DNA of 35,088 nucleotides from CANLBN01 sp050633825 (GCA_050633825.1 JBOEHG010000078.1:1-35088), one strand, 5' to 3'. Counted from the stretch's first letter, positions 16,830 through 24,839 are shown. The notes: a model not told the origin generated them from the letters alone. Made by a program: numbers and translations.

Positions 16830-17660
16830 TTATTTGCTGTAGACATTTTCGTAGACGTAGTTCGTTGCTTCAACGAAACCCTCTACACTACCGCAATCAA
16901 AACGACGGCCTTTAAATTTATACGCCATCACACAACCATTCTTAGCCTGTGTTAATAATGCATCAGTCAGCTGGACTTCACCGTTTTTACCGGGTGCCGT
17001 TGATTCAATAATATCGAAAATATCAGGGGTTAAAATATAACGACCAATAATAGCCAAATTGCTGGGTGCATCTTCAGGTGCAGGCTTTTCAACCATATCT
17101 GTTACTTGAAACAAACCATCTTTAATTTTGTCGCCAGCAATCACACCAAATTTACTGATTTGGTCTTCAGGCACCTCTTGTATGGCAACAATACTGCAGC
17201 GGAACTGTTTAAACAGCTTCACCATTTGTAACAAGACACCATCTTCGCCTTTGTCTGTTAAGCAAAGATCGTCAGAAAGAACAACACCAAAAGCTTCGTC
17301 ACCCATTAAACGACGCCCATTTAAAATGGCATCACCCAAACCCTTCATCGCCGTCTGACGAGTTAATGAGAACTGACCTTTTTCCATCACATTTCGGATA
17401 CTGGCCAGATACTGTTCTTTACTGGTACCTGCAATCTCTCTTTCTAATTCATAACTCACATCAAAATGATCAGCAATGGCTCGTTTACCGCGCCCAGTTA
17501 CAAAACCAACATCGGTTAAACCGGCTTCAAGACTTTCTTCAACACCATATTGAACCAAAGGCTTGTTAACAACAGGCAACATTTCTTTCGGCATGGACTT
17601 GGTAGCAGGTAAAAAGCGGGTTCCATAACCAGCAACGGGGAATAAACATTTCTTGATCAT
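16830..17660 (-). CDS. galU: UTP-glucose-1-phosphate uridylyltransferase
   Basis: Makes UDP-glucose from UTP and glucose-1-P. The 276-residue protein carries FPVAGYGTRFLPATKSMPKE (7-26), the GalU nucleotide-binding opening, LSDDLCL (128-134) and MVEKP (189-193). It is the first gene of the polysaccharide precursor unit, with its own promoter at 17703-17732 and a Shine-Dalgarno (AAGGA) 8 bases before the ATG. It runs divergently from fabA. The product serves the WcaJ-type transferase if glucose is the first sugar, and also lipopolysaccharide and general envelope glucans. Confidence 0.96.
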   Translation of the reverse strand: MIKKCLFPVAGYGTRFLPATKSMPKEMLPVVNKPLVQYGVEESLEAGLTDVGFVTGRGKRAIADHFDVSYELEREIAGTSKEQYLASIRNVMEKGQFSLTRQTAMKGLGDAILNGRRLMGDEAFGVVLSDDLCLTDKGEDGVLLQMVKLFKQFRCSIVAIQEVPEDQISKFGVIAGDKIKDGLFQVTDMVEKPAPEDAPSNLAIIGRYILTPDIFDIIESTAPGKNGEVQLTDALLTQAKNGCVMAYKFKGRRFDCGSVEGFVEATNYVYENVYSK

Positions 17661-17702
17661 TGAATGGATCCTTAGATTCGATGGTCTTAAAAGTGTAACA
17701 AT

Positions 17703-17732
17703 ATCATAAACTTTATGTTAATTGTGTGACAA
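17703..17732 (-). promoter_or_regulatory. sigma-70 promoter of galU
   Basis: On the minus strand TTGTCA (17727-17732), an 18-base spacer and TATGAT (17703-17708). Both hexamers match consensus at five of six positions. The start would lie near 17697, about 37 bases before galU. Confidence 0.65.
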
Positions 17733-17734
17733 TT
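17720..17734. promoter_or_regulatory. inverted repeat over the galU -35 box
   Basis: AATTGT-GTG-ACAATT is a perfect 6+6 dyad that covers the galU -35 hexamer and lies 28 bases upstream of the predicted fabA -35. It could be an operator for either divergent gene; no known consensus is recognised. Confidence 0.35.
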
Positions 17735-17761
17735 GGTGCGGCGCAGCATAAAACACAGTGC

Positions 17762-17789
17762 TAGACATAGCTACACTAACCAGTAAAAT
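17762..17789 (+). promoter_or_regulatory. probable fabA promoter
   Basis: TAGACA (17762-17767), a 16-base spacer and TAAAAT (17784-17789). The start would be near 17796, giving a leader of about 55 bases with a small CCGC/GCGG hairpin (17793-17806). No clear FadR or FabR/DesT operator was recognised. Confidence 0.45.
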
Positions 17790-17850
17790 ACACCGCTTTT
17801 CGGCGGAAACCTGTGTTTTTGCCGCTTTCTCAATCAGAGCATAAGATTAC

Positions 17851-18375
17851 ATGACCTCATTTGAACCTAAAAGCAGCTACTCAAAAGAAGAGCTTCTATC
17901 CTGCGGCAAAGGCGATTTATTCGGCCCAGGCAATGCACAACTTCCAATGCCGAATATGCTAATGCTAGATCGTATTGCGCATATTTCAACAACGGGAGGC
18001 GAATATGGTAAAGGAGAGATTATCGCCGAACTCGATATTAACCCTGATCTATGGTTCTTTGACTGTCACTTTCCGGGAGACCCGGTTATGCCTGGCTGCC
18101 TAGGCCTAGATGCCATGTGGCAGCTTGTTGGCTTTTTCTTAGGCTGGAAAGGAAACCCCGGTAAAGGACGTGCGCTAGGCTCAGGGGAAGTCAAATTTAC
18201 GGGTCAAATTCTGCCTTCAGCTAAACTGGTAACCTATCATATCAATTTGAAACGAGTCATTGAGCGCAAACTAATTATGGGCATCGCTGATGGTCGCGTA
18301 TCTGTCGACGGCAAAGATATATACTTCGCCAAAGACTTGCGAGTAGGTTTATTTTCGAACACAAATAACTTCTAG
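17851..18375 (+). CDS. fabA: 3-hydroxydecanoyl-ACP dehydratase/isomerase
   Basis: A 174-residue hot-dog fold enzyme that dehydrates 3-hydroxydecanoyl-ACP and isomerises trans-2- to cis-3-decenoyl-ACP, the branch point to unsaturated fatty acids. The active-site segment FDCHFPGDPVMPGCLGLDAMW (70-90) has the catalytic H73 and D87, matching E. coli H70 and D84. Length is close to the E. coli protein. It precedes fabB by 135 bases on the same strand, the classical anaerobic unsaturated-fatty-acid pair. Confidence 0.97.
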   Translation: MTSFEPKSSYSKEELLSCGKGDLFGPGNAQLPMPNMLMLDRIAHISTTGGEYGKGEIIAELDINPDLWFFDCHFPGDPVMPGCLGLDAMWQLVGFFLGWKGNPGKGRALGSGEVKFTGQILPSAKLVTYHINLKRVIERKLIMGIADGRVSVDGKDIYFAKDLRVGLFSNTNNF

Positions 18376-18475
18376 AAGACCAACAATAATAGAAGCAACA
18401 TATATCTGCCAAATCGAGCATCTCCAGCCACCTATCGATAAAAAGGTAAGTAGCACCGAACGTGCAGCAGGTATG

Positions 18476-18481
18476 TATAAT
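18476..18481 (+). promoter_or_regulatory. possible -10 box of a separate fabB promoter
   Basis: A perfect TATAAT lies 30 bases before the fabB ATG. The -35 region is weak and holds a short dyad GCAC-CGAAC-GTGC (18453-18465). fabB may thus have its own start in addition to read-through from fabA. Confidence 0.35.
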
Positions 18482-18510
18482 AGAATGAAGAATTTTTCTG
18501 AGGTGTTTAT

Positions 18511-19722
18511 ATGAAGCGAGTTGTCGTCACTGGCATGGGAATCGTTTCCTGCTTAGGCAATGATAAAAACAGCGTATTAGAGGCTCTCCAGCAAGGAAAG
18601 TCAGGTATTAGCTTTCAAGAAGAGTACGCTGAAGTAGGGCTACGTAGCCATATTGCAGGTAGCGTCGATATTGACTTCAAAGACTATATTGACCGTAAAG
18701 TATTACGTTTTATGGGTGATGCAGCAGGCTTTGCCTACGTTTCTATGCAACAGGCCATAGAAGACGCGGGCTTAAGTGAAGACCAAGTCTCTAATGAGCG
18801 CACCGGTATCATTATGGGTTCAGGTGGCGCATCATCCAATAATCAAGTAGCTGCAGCGGATATCCTCCGTGAAAAAGGCGTGAAGCGTATTGGGCCCTAT
18901 CGTGTGACTCAAACCATGGGAAGTACCGTTTCAGCTTGTCTAGCAACACCGTTTAAAATTAAAGGTGTTAACTATTCAATCTCTTCCGCATGCGCAACCA
19001 GCGCTCACTGCGTTGGCAATGCCATGGAACTTATCCAGCTAGGCAAACAAGATATTGTTTTTGCCGGTGGCGCCGAAGAAGAGCATTGGTCCATGACCTG
19101 CCTATTCGACGCTATGGGTGCATTATCAACAGGCTACAACGACACTCCTGACAAAGCCTCTCGCGCCTATGATGCTGCCCGAGATGGCTTTATCATTGCT
19201 GGGGGCGGTGGTTGCTTGGTATTAGAAGAGTATGAGCACGCTAAAGCCCGCGGTGCAAAAATTTATGCGGAACTTGTCGGCTACGGAGCAACATCTGACG
19301 GTTATGATATGGTTGCCCCCTCAGGCGAAGGAGCTGCTCGCTGCATGCGTCAAGCGATGCAAAATATTGAAGGCTCCATCGACTATATTAACGCTCACGG
19401 AACCAGCACCCCCGTTGGGGACATTGCGGAACTCAAAGCTATCAAGGAAGTCTTTGGTGATTCAATACCAACCATCAGCTCAACTAAATCTCTAACGGGT
19501 CACTCTCTAGGTGCAACTGGCGTTCAAGAAGCCATCTACTCATTATTGATGATGGAAAATCGCTTTATCGCTGCGTCTGCAAACATCGAAACATTGGATG
19601 ATGCAGCAGAAGGCGTTCCTATTGCGTTAGAAAAACAAGAGAAAGAACTGAACCGAGTGCTATCAAACAGCTTCGGTTTTGGCGGGACCAATTCTTGTCT
19701 TGTCTTCGAAAAACTTTCTTAA
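18511..19722 (+). CDS. fabB: 3-oxoacyl-ACP synthase I
   Basis: A 403-residue condensing enzyme that elongates cis-3-decenoyl-ACP from FabA. The thiolase-fold catalytic set is complete: C161 in SISSACATS, H296 in NAHGTSTP, K326 and H331 in TKSLTGHSLGATG, each two positions below the E. coli FabB numbers. FGFGGTNSCLVFEKL at the C-terminus is the usual ending. It has the FabB-type spacing and lies next to fabA, so FabB rather than FabF is the natural assignment. Shine-Dalgarno GAGGTG lies 7 bases before the ATG. Confidence 0.96.
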   Translation: MKRVVVTGMGIVSCLGNDKNSVLEALQQGKSGISFQEEYAEVGLRSHIAGSVDIDFKDYIDRKVLRFMGDAAGFAYVSMQQAIEDAGLSEDQVSNERTGIIMGSGGASSNNQVAAADILREKGVKRIGPYRVTQTMGSTVSACLATPFKIKGVNYSISSACATSAHCVGNAMELIQLGKQDIVFAGGAEEEHWSMTCLFDAMGALSTGYNDTPDKASRAYDAARDGFIIAGGGGCLVLEEYEHAKARGAKIYAELVGYGATSDGYDMVAPSGEGAARCMRQAMQNIEGSIDYINAHGTSTPVGDIAELKAIKEVFGDSIPTISSTKSLTGHSLGATGVQEAIYSLLMMENRFIAASANIETLDDAAEGVPIALEKQEKELNRVLSNSFGFGGTNSCLVFEKLS

Positions 19723-19739
19723 TTTCAGACTGTAATGAT

Positions 19740-19777
19740 GAACAATTTCTATTTATTCTATTAGATAGAAATTGTTC
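19740..19777 (+). repeat. 13-bp inverted repeat after fabB
   Basis: GAACAATTTCTAT (19740-19752) and ATAGAAATTGTTC (19765-19777) are perfect complements around a 12-base loop, 17 bases past the fabB stop. No T tract follows, so it is not a standard intrinsic terminator; it may protect the 3' end of the message or stop transcription weakly. Confidence 0.6.
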
Positions 19778-19874
19778 CACTTCTGTAAAAAGCCATCGCC
19801 ATAAGAAATCATTAGTATTCCTTAGCAATAAAAATCACTAGCGAACGAAAGCCAATAGCAATAACAAAATTAAT

Positions 19875-19985
19875 AGCTATAGCTTTTTGCATACTTTACA
19901 TTTCAACTAAAAACACGCCCTTTTTGCTTTTATTCAAATAATTATTACTATTTTACTCAAAATAGTTATACCCTTTTTGTTTTCA
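19875..19985 (+). promoter_or_regulatory. candidate upstream activating region of aspA
   Basis: About 50-150 bases upstream of the sigma-54 site lie a 10-base palindrome AGCTATAGCT (19875-19884) and two copies of CCCTTTTTG followed by T-rich DNA (19918-19926 and 19971-19979), 53 bases or about five helical turns apart. Enhancer sites for NtrC-type activators normally sit at this distance, but the exact operator is not identified. Confidence 0.3.
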
Positions 19986-20021
19986 ACTCGCTTACAAGCT
20001 AGAAAAACAGCACTTTAGTTT

Positions 20022-20037
20022 TGGCAAGTTACTTGCA
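20022..20037 (+). promoter_or_regulatory. sigma-54 (RpoN) promoter of aspA
   Basis: TGGCAAGTTACTTGCA matches the -24/-12 consensus TGGCACG-N4-TTGCW at all defined positions but one (A for C). The GG and GC pairs have the required spacing. It lies 49 bases before the aspA ATG, so transcription would begin about 40 bases upstream of the gene. A sigma-54 activator gene lies immediately beyond aspA. Confidence 0.85.
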
Positions 20038-20086
20038 AACATATGAAAGAAAATATTGAAAATAGATTGTTTATTGAGAAGTATCT

Positions 20087-21508
20087 ATGCAAGCTACCGG
20101 GACTCAGGAAGAAAATAATTTCCGCCTAGAAAAAGATTTATTAGGCGCAGCAGCAATCCCCAAAGACGCCTACTATGGCATCCAAACATGGCGAGCCACA
20201 CAAAACTTTAAGCTCACCGGTGTCCCACTCCACCACTTTCCTAAACTGGTCCGTGCACTGGCCATGGTTAAATTAGCGGCGGCAAAAGCCAATTACGACT
20301 TAGGTAATCTTCCTGAAAAAAAAGCCAAGGCTATTGAGAGCGCCTGCCATAACATTATCAATGATCAATACCATGATCAATTTATTGTCGACATGATTCA
20401 AGGGGGCGCTGGCACATCGACTAATATGAATGCCAATGAGGTGATTGCCAATCTTGGTTTGCAGTATTTAGGTGAACCTCTTGGGCATTACCAAGCACTG
20501 CACCCCAATAATGATGTCAACTTATCTCAATCCACCAATGATGCCTATCCAACCGCAGTGCGCTTGGCTATTCTCCTGAGTCATTCAGAATTAGTTGACG
20601 CATTACGCTCCTTAAAAGAATCCTTTGAGCGCAAAGCATTGGAATTTGCAGACATTATCAAAATGGGACGCACACAATTACAAGATGCCGTACCCATGAC
20701 AGTAGGACAAGAGTTCGCGTCTTGGGCAACTACACTGGATGAAGACATTTTATTGATTACTGGTCTGTCAGATAAAATGTTAGAAATTAATTTAGGTGGC
20801 ACAGCCATTGGCACTGGCATCAACAGTGACCCGCGCTATGGTAAACGCGCGATTGCCGAATTATCAATACTCAGTGGCTTTGCTTTTACTCAAGCAACCG
20901 ATTTAGTCGAAGCCAGTTCAGATATGGGTGCCTTCGTTTTATTTTCCAGTATCTTAAAACGTTTAGCCATCAAGCTGTCTAAAATTTCCAATGACCTTCG
21001 CCTGTTAAGTATGGGCCCGCGAGCAGGGTTAAATGAAATTAATCTACCACCACAACAGCCGGGCAGCTCCATTATGCCAGGGAAAATTAATCCGGTTATT
21101 CCAGAAGCCATGAACCAAGTGGCTTACCAAATCATTGGTAATGATGTTGCCATGAGCATGGCCGCTGAATCGGGCCAATTGCAGTTAAATGCAATGGAGC
21201 CTTTAATTACTTATAACGCGTTAAATTCTATTCGTTTATTAAGCCGCGCCATGCACATGCTTGAAGATCGTTGCATTAATGGCATTACAGTGAATAGCGA
21301 TCATTGTCGAGCCATGGTCGATAACAGCATCGGCATTATTACTGCATTGAACCCTTATATAGGTTATGAAAACTCTTCCCGTATCGCCAAGCAAGCATTG
21401 GCGGAAGATTGTAGTGTCATTGAGTTAATTGAGAAGGAAGGCTTACTCGATGCACAGACTTTGGCTGAGATTATGGAGCCTAAAAATATGATCGTTACTC
21501 AAGTTTAA
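20087..21508 (+). CDS. aspA: Aspartate ammonia-lyase
   Basis: A 473-residue enzyme of the fumarase/aspartase superfamily that converts L-aspartate to fumarate and ammonia. It closely follows E. coli AspA: RLEKDLLG and DAYYGIQTWRA near the start, QGGAGTSTNMNANEV (105-119), STNDAYPT (149-156), KMGRTQLQDAVPMTVGQEF (192-210) and the superfamily loop GSSIMPGKINPV (326-337) that carries the catalytic serine. These stretches favour aspartase over class II fumarase. It is expressed alone from a sigma-54 promoter and ends at a strong terminator. The convergent sensor/regulator pair is the likely controller. Confidence 0.93.
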   Translation: MQATGTQEENNFRLEKDLLGAAAIPKDAYYGIQTWRATQNFKLTGVPLHHFPKLVRALAMVKLAAAKANYDLGNLPEKKAKAIESACHNIINDQYHDQFIVDMIQGGAGTSTNMNANEVIANLGLQYLGEPLGHYQALHPNNDVNLSQSTNDAYPTAVRLAILLSHSELVDALRSLKESFERKALEFADIIKMGRTQLQDAVPMTVGQEFASWATTLDEDILLITGLSDKMLEINLGGTAIGTGINSDPRYGKRAIAELSILSGFAFTQATDLVEASSDMGAFVLFSSILKRLAIKLSKISNDLRLLSMGPRAGLNEINLPPQQPGSSIMPGKINPVIPEAMNQVAYQIIGNDVAMSMAAESGQLQLNAMEPLITYNALNSIRLLSRAMHMLEDRCINGITVNSDHCRAMVDNSIGIITALNPYIGYENSSRIAKQALAEDCSVIELIEKEGLLDAQTLAEIMEPKNMIVTQV

Positions 21509-21545
21509 AAAAAACACTGAATTGCTCACTCCTAGAGCGTTTTTG

Positions 21546-21569
21546 GGGAATCATTGATTCCCTTTTTTT
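21546..21569 (+). terminator. intrinsic terminator of aspA
   Basis: GGGAATC-ATT-GATTCCC followed by seven T residues, 37 bases past the aspA stop. The opposite strand lacks a T tract, so it does not serve the convergent regulator gene. Confidence 0.92.
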
Positions 21570-21585
21570 ATCAACACTTTTCCGT

Positions 21586-23001
21586 TTAACTTAAATTACT
21601 GTGCTTTTTCTTCAAACGCTTACTTAAAGCCGGCTGAGAAATACCTAACATTCGTGCAGCTAATGATTGATTATTATCGGCCCGTTTCATTGCCTCATCA
21701 ATTAAATAATCATCCATTTCTGACAATGAAGGCAAAGCTAGATCTGGATGAAAACTGACAGAATTTTCAGGTATTTCTACTGGCCTTTGTAAGTCAGCAT
21801 CTATGGTATTTCGAAAAACTTCCATCGATAATAATCGTGAACGATGACGGCTGACCGCATCATAAACCATTGCTTTAAATTCTCTTACATTTCCCGGAAA
21901 GCTATAATTACTTAAAAGCACAGGAAGCTCAGGAGGGTAGCTTGGTGATGGCTTATCAAGTTCAACTGATGCACTTTCAATAAAGCGATCTAACAAAAGA
22001 GGTACATCTTCTTTACGAGAACGTAGTGGTGGCAATTTAATACGATGGGTGCACAATCGATAATAGAGATCTTTTCGGAACTCGCCTTCTTGTAATCTAT
22101 CTTCAAGGTTTTGGTGTGTCGCTGCAATAATACGGGCACGAGATCGTTTAGGAACATCACCTCCTAGAGGGTAATATTCACCTTCCTGTAACAAACGCAA
22201 CAATTTTACTTGTGACTGCTTACTCAAGTCACCAATTTCATCGAGAAACAGTGTGCCATTAGTTGCCTTATCAATTAATCCTTTGCGTTCTTTTGCCGCA
22301 CCAGTAAATGCCCCTTGCTCATGACCGAACAAGGTATCTGCGAACATATCATCATCCAGGCCCGCGACATTCACTGTCACCATATCGCCCTGCCGACCAC
22401 TTGCTTCGTGACAAGCCTTCGCAATCAATTCCTTACCTGTACCACTTTCGCCAGTAATCAAAATCGGTTGTATGCTCGATGAAATCGATTCTATATAATG
22501 AAAAATAGCATTAACATTTTTATTTTTTGAAATAAACCCTTCAAAAATTTCTGGCTGATCGAGTTTGTCACTTAAAATACGTTGCTGAAGAGAACTATTT
22601 TGTCTCCGCATCTGTTGCATTAATACGGTACGTTTAACACCTTCCACAAGGCGCCCTTCTTCCGTCGTTTTGACAAAATAATCAAAGGCGCCAGCTTTAA
22701 GCGCAGAGACCGCAGCATCCGCATTATTTAAACCACTAATCACAATAACAGCCACTTCAGGATATTCTTCACTGATAAGAGGCAACAAATCTAAACCTGA
22801 CATATAGGGCATTGTTAAATCGAGTAACACAACCCCAATATGATTATTGGCTAATATATCCATAACCTGACGGCCATCATCACAGGTTAATATATTATTC
22901 ATATCACCTTTACGTTCAAGTAATAAGCGTAAGCTTCTTAAATAAGAGACCTCATCATCGACGAGAAGAATACTGAATTCTGGGTAGAGTGATTCATTCA
23001 T
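21586..23001 (-). CDS. Sigma-54-dependent response regulator (NtrC family)
   Basis: A 471-residue activator with three domains. The receiver (9-125) has the acidic pair D15/D16, phosphoacceptor D61 in LLDLTMP and K111. The AAA+ domain (153-385) has Walker A GESGTGKE (184-191), the intact sigma-54 contact loop GAFTGA (230-235), Walker B TLFLDEIG (250-257) and SFPGNVREF (367-375). The C-terminal Fis-type helix-turn-helix spans about 444-463 (NQSLAARMLGISQPALSKRL). It is transcribed after the histidine kinase with a 94-base gap holding a terminator-like hairpin. The likely target is the sigma-54 promoter of aspA next door. The AtoC/ZraR/AauR group is the nearest kind; the exact orthologue is not known to me. 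Confidence 0.93.
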   Translation of the reverse strand: MNESLYPEFSILLVDDEVSYLRSLRLLLERKGDMNNILTCDDGRQVMDILANNHIGVVLLDLTMPYMSGLDLLPLISEEYPEVAVIVISGLNNADAAVSALKAGAFDYFVKTTEEGRLVEGVKRTVLMQQMRRQNSSLQQRILSDKLDQPEIFEGFISKNKNVNAIFHYIESISSSIQPILITGESGTGKELIAKACHEASGRQGDMVTVNVAGLDDDMFADTLFGHEQGAFTGAAKERKGLIDKATNGTLFLDEIGDLSKQSQVKLLRLLQEGEYYPLGGDVPKRSRARIIAATHQNLEDRLQEGEFRKDLYYRLCTHRIKLPPLRSRKEDVPLLLDRFIESASVELDKPSPSYPPELPVLLSNYSFPGNVREFKAMVYDAVSRHRSRLLSMEVFRNTIDADLQRPVEIPENSVSFHPDLALPSLSEMDDYLIDEAMKRADNNQSLAARMLGISQPALSKRLKKKHSNLS

Positions 23002-23070
23002 AATGTTACTTCTTTTTTACACATTTAATTATCTTATTTTTATAGTCTAGCAATATTTATCAAGACACAT

Positions 23071-23101
23071 TCAAAAAACAACCTCAGCAATTTTGCTAAG
23101 G
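23071..23101 (-). terminator. terminator-like hairpin between kinase and regulator
   Basis: On the minus strand CCTTAGCAA pairs with TTGCTGAGG (one G-U pair) and is followed by TTGTTTTTTG. The kinase stop codon TAG lies inside the first arm. This would cut transcription between the two co-directional genes and lower regulator levels unless a promoter lies in the remaining 70 bases, where a TATAAA (about 23039-23044) is the only -10 candidate. Confidence 0.65.
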
Positions 23102-24781
23102 CACCGGCAATTCCAAAGTGACTTCTGTGCCTTTTCCAATATCAGAAACAAACAGCAATTGCCCACCATAAGCTTTTGCTATACCCGCAGACACAGATAA
23201 TCCTAAGCCCGTACCACCATGCTCACGCTTGGTTGTAAAGAAAGGGTCGGTTAATCGGGTAATATTATCTTTGGCAATACCGCAACCTTCATCAATAACA
23301 CGCACAACTACTTTTTTATATTGGCGCTGATATTCGGTGACGACTTCAACCTTTTGACCTAAATTGGTCAGTGCCTGACATGCATTCAAAATCAGATTAA
23401 TAATAATTTGTTCGATACGCTGGGCATTAATATGCACCGGAGGCAAATTCTGATCATAATTAACAATAAAATTATGAGTAGATTTACGAATACTGGTATC
23501 CACTAAGCGAATCGCTGTTTCAACAATGCTGTTAACATTAATCAACTCATCATTTTCAACCGCATCGTGGCGAGCAAAATCTTTTAAATCCTCAACAATG
23601 CGTTTTATACGCATAGCGCCTTCAGTCATCTCATCCATAACCATGGGCAATTCATCTCGTAAACGAGAGTATTTGAGTCCAGCCAAAGAAAAATCACCGT
23701 TATCATGATAATGCTTTTCTAAAATCGATTGTGAATCTCGCCAAGTATCATTTAATAACGGAAGATTTAACAGCAACAGGCCTGTTGGGTTATTAATTTC
23801 ATGGGCAACACCGGAAACTAAAATACCCAGAGATGCCATTTTATCGGCTTGAATTAACTGTTGCTGATGGTCATGTAACTCTACTGTCCTTTTATCGACT
23901 TGAGATTGCAGCGTTCTATTCCACACCATAACACCGCCCGTAATCACAAATAGCAATATTGAAATTAGAACCGCCAATAAGCCGAATTTCTGCCAAGGCG
24001 ACTCATTATCCTGCTCCAATATTCCTAGCCACTTATCATAAATTTCTTGTTGTCTGCCTGTATTTTTAAGAATAGCCAAGCCTTCGCTAAACTGAGCAAC
24101 GAGTGATTCATTACCCTTAAGAACACCGTAACCGTAACGTTGAGAGGTAAATGGCTTACCCACCAAAGCCAAATTGGTTAAACCAAATTCTTTGCCAAGA
24201 TATAGCCCAGGTAAATTAGCCACCAGCGCATAATCATGCTTGCCTGATGCCAACAAACGCAAAGCATCGACGTGAGCAGTCACGGGATAAATAATCGCAC
24301 TCACCTGATTTTCTAATAAATACTCATGCATGATACTTTTGTTTTGTACCATGACTTCTTTATTATCCAGACCACTGAGCCCTTCCGGTTCAGGTGCACC
24401 TTTTCGAGCAAATACTGAATGATGGATAATTGCATGAGGAGAGCTAAAAGAATATTTTTTCTTGCGCTCTTCAGAAGCCACTATCCCCTGTAACACATCA
24501 ATTTCACCGTTATTCAATGCACCAATCATCTCATCCCAGTCACCGAGGCGCATTTCAATCGTCATTCCCATGACATCGGCAATAGCTCGAGTCAGCTCAA
24601 CGTTATAACCAACAGGATTGCCCTGTTCATCAAGGTATTCATAAGGAGGAAAATTATAATCGCCGCCGACAATGAGCGGCCGCTGAGGTGAAGACCATTG
24701 ATCCGCCTGAACAGGTATTGCTGTTATTATTCCCGTTATTGAGAATAGGCAACATAGAAAAGACGTGATAATTAACTGCAT
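23096..24781 (-). CDS. Histidine kinase with periplasmic family-3 solute-binding sensor domain
   Basis: A 561-residue membrane kinase. It has a signal peptide (1-26, ending VQA), a periplasmic SBP_bac_3 domain (about 35-255) with GEIDVLQGIVASEERKKKYSFS (92-113), one transmembrane helix (265-287), a short coiled linker, a HisKA domain with the phosphoacceptor H327 in GVAHEINNP, and a HATPase domain with N466 in LNACQAL, G1 DEGCG (497-501), PFFTTK (513-518) and G2 GGTGLGL (522-528). Family-3 binding domains usually bind amino acids: the carboxylate-contacting arginine (R106) is present, but the aspartate that normally holds the amino group appears to be N189. The regulator follows 94 bases downstream; together they probably control aspA. 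Confidence 0.92.
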   Translation of the reverse strand: MQLIITSFLCCLFSITGIITAIPVQADQWSSPQRPLIVGGDYNFPPYEYLDEQGNPVGYNVELTRAIADVMGMTIEMRLGDWDEMIGALNNGEIDVLQGIVASEERKKKYSFSSPHAIIHHSVFARKGAPEPEGLSGLDNKEVMVQNKSIMHEYLLENQVSAIIYPVTAHVDALRLLASGKHDYALVANLPGLYLGKEFGLTNLALVGKPFTSQRYGYGVLKGNESLVAQFSEGLAILKNTGRQQEIYDKWLGILEQDNESPWQKFGLLAVLISILLFVITGGVMVWNRTLQSQVDKRTVELHDHQQQLIQADKMASLGILVSGVAHEINNPTGLLLLNLPLLNDTWRDSQSILEKHYHDNGDFSLAGLKYSRLRDELPMVMDEMTEGAMRIKRIVEDLKDFARHDAVENDELINVNSIVETAIRLVDTSIRKSTHNFIVNYDQNLPPVHINAQRIEQIIINLILNACQALTNLGQKVEVVTEYQRQYKKVVVRVIDEGCGIAKDNITRLTDPFFTTKREHGGTGLGLSVSAGIAKAYGGQLLFVSDIGKGTEVTLELPVP

Positions 24782-24810
24782 TATTAATGGGCTCTGCTAA
24801 CTAGCAAGGT

Positions 24811-24839
24811 AGTCTAAGTTTCTTAGCCTAATTTCTCAA
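24811..24839 (-). promoter_or_regulatory. probable sigma-70 promoter of the kinase gene
   Basis: On the minus strand TTGAGA (24834-24839), a 17-base spacer and TAGACT (24811-24816). The start would be near 24804, about 23 bases before the kinase ATG. Confidence 0.5.

Larger units (their letters stand above)
19723..20086. other. 364-base intergenic region between fabB and aspA
   Basis: No gene is seen. It holds a 13-bp inverted repeat just after fabB (19740-19777), a very AT-rich stretch with repeated CTTTTTG words (about 19875-19985), and the sigma-54 promoter of aspA (20022-20037). Confidence 0.7.
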
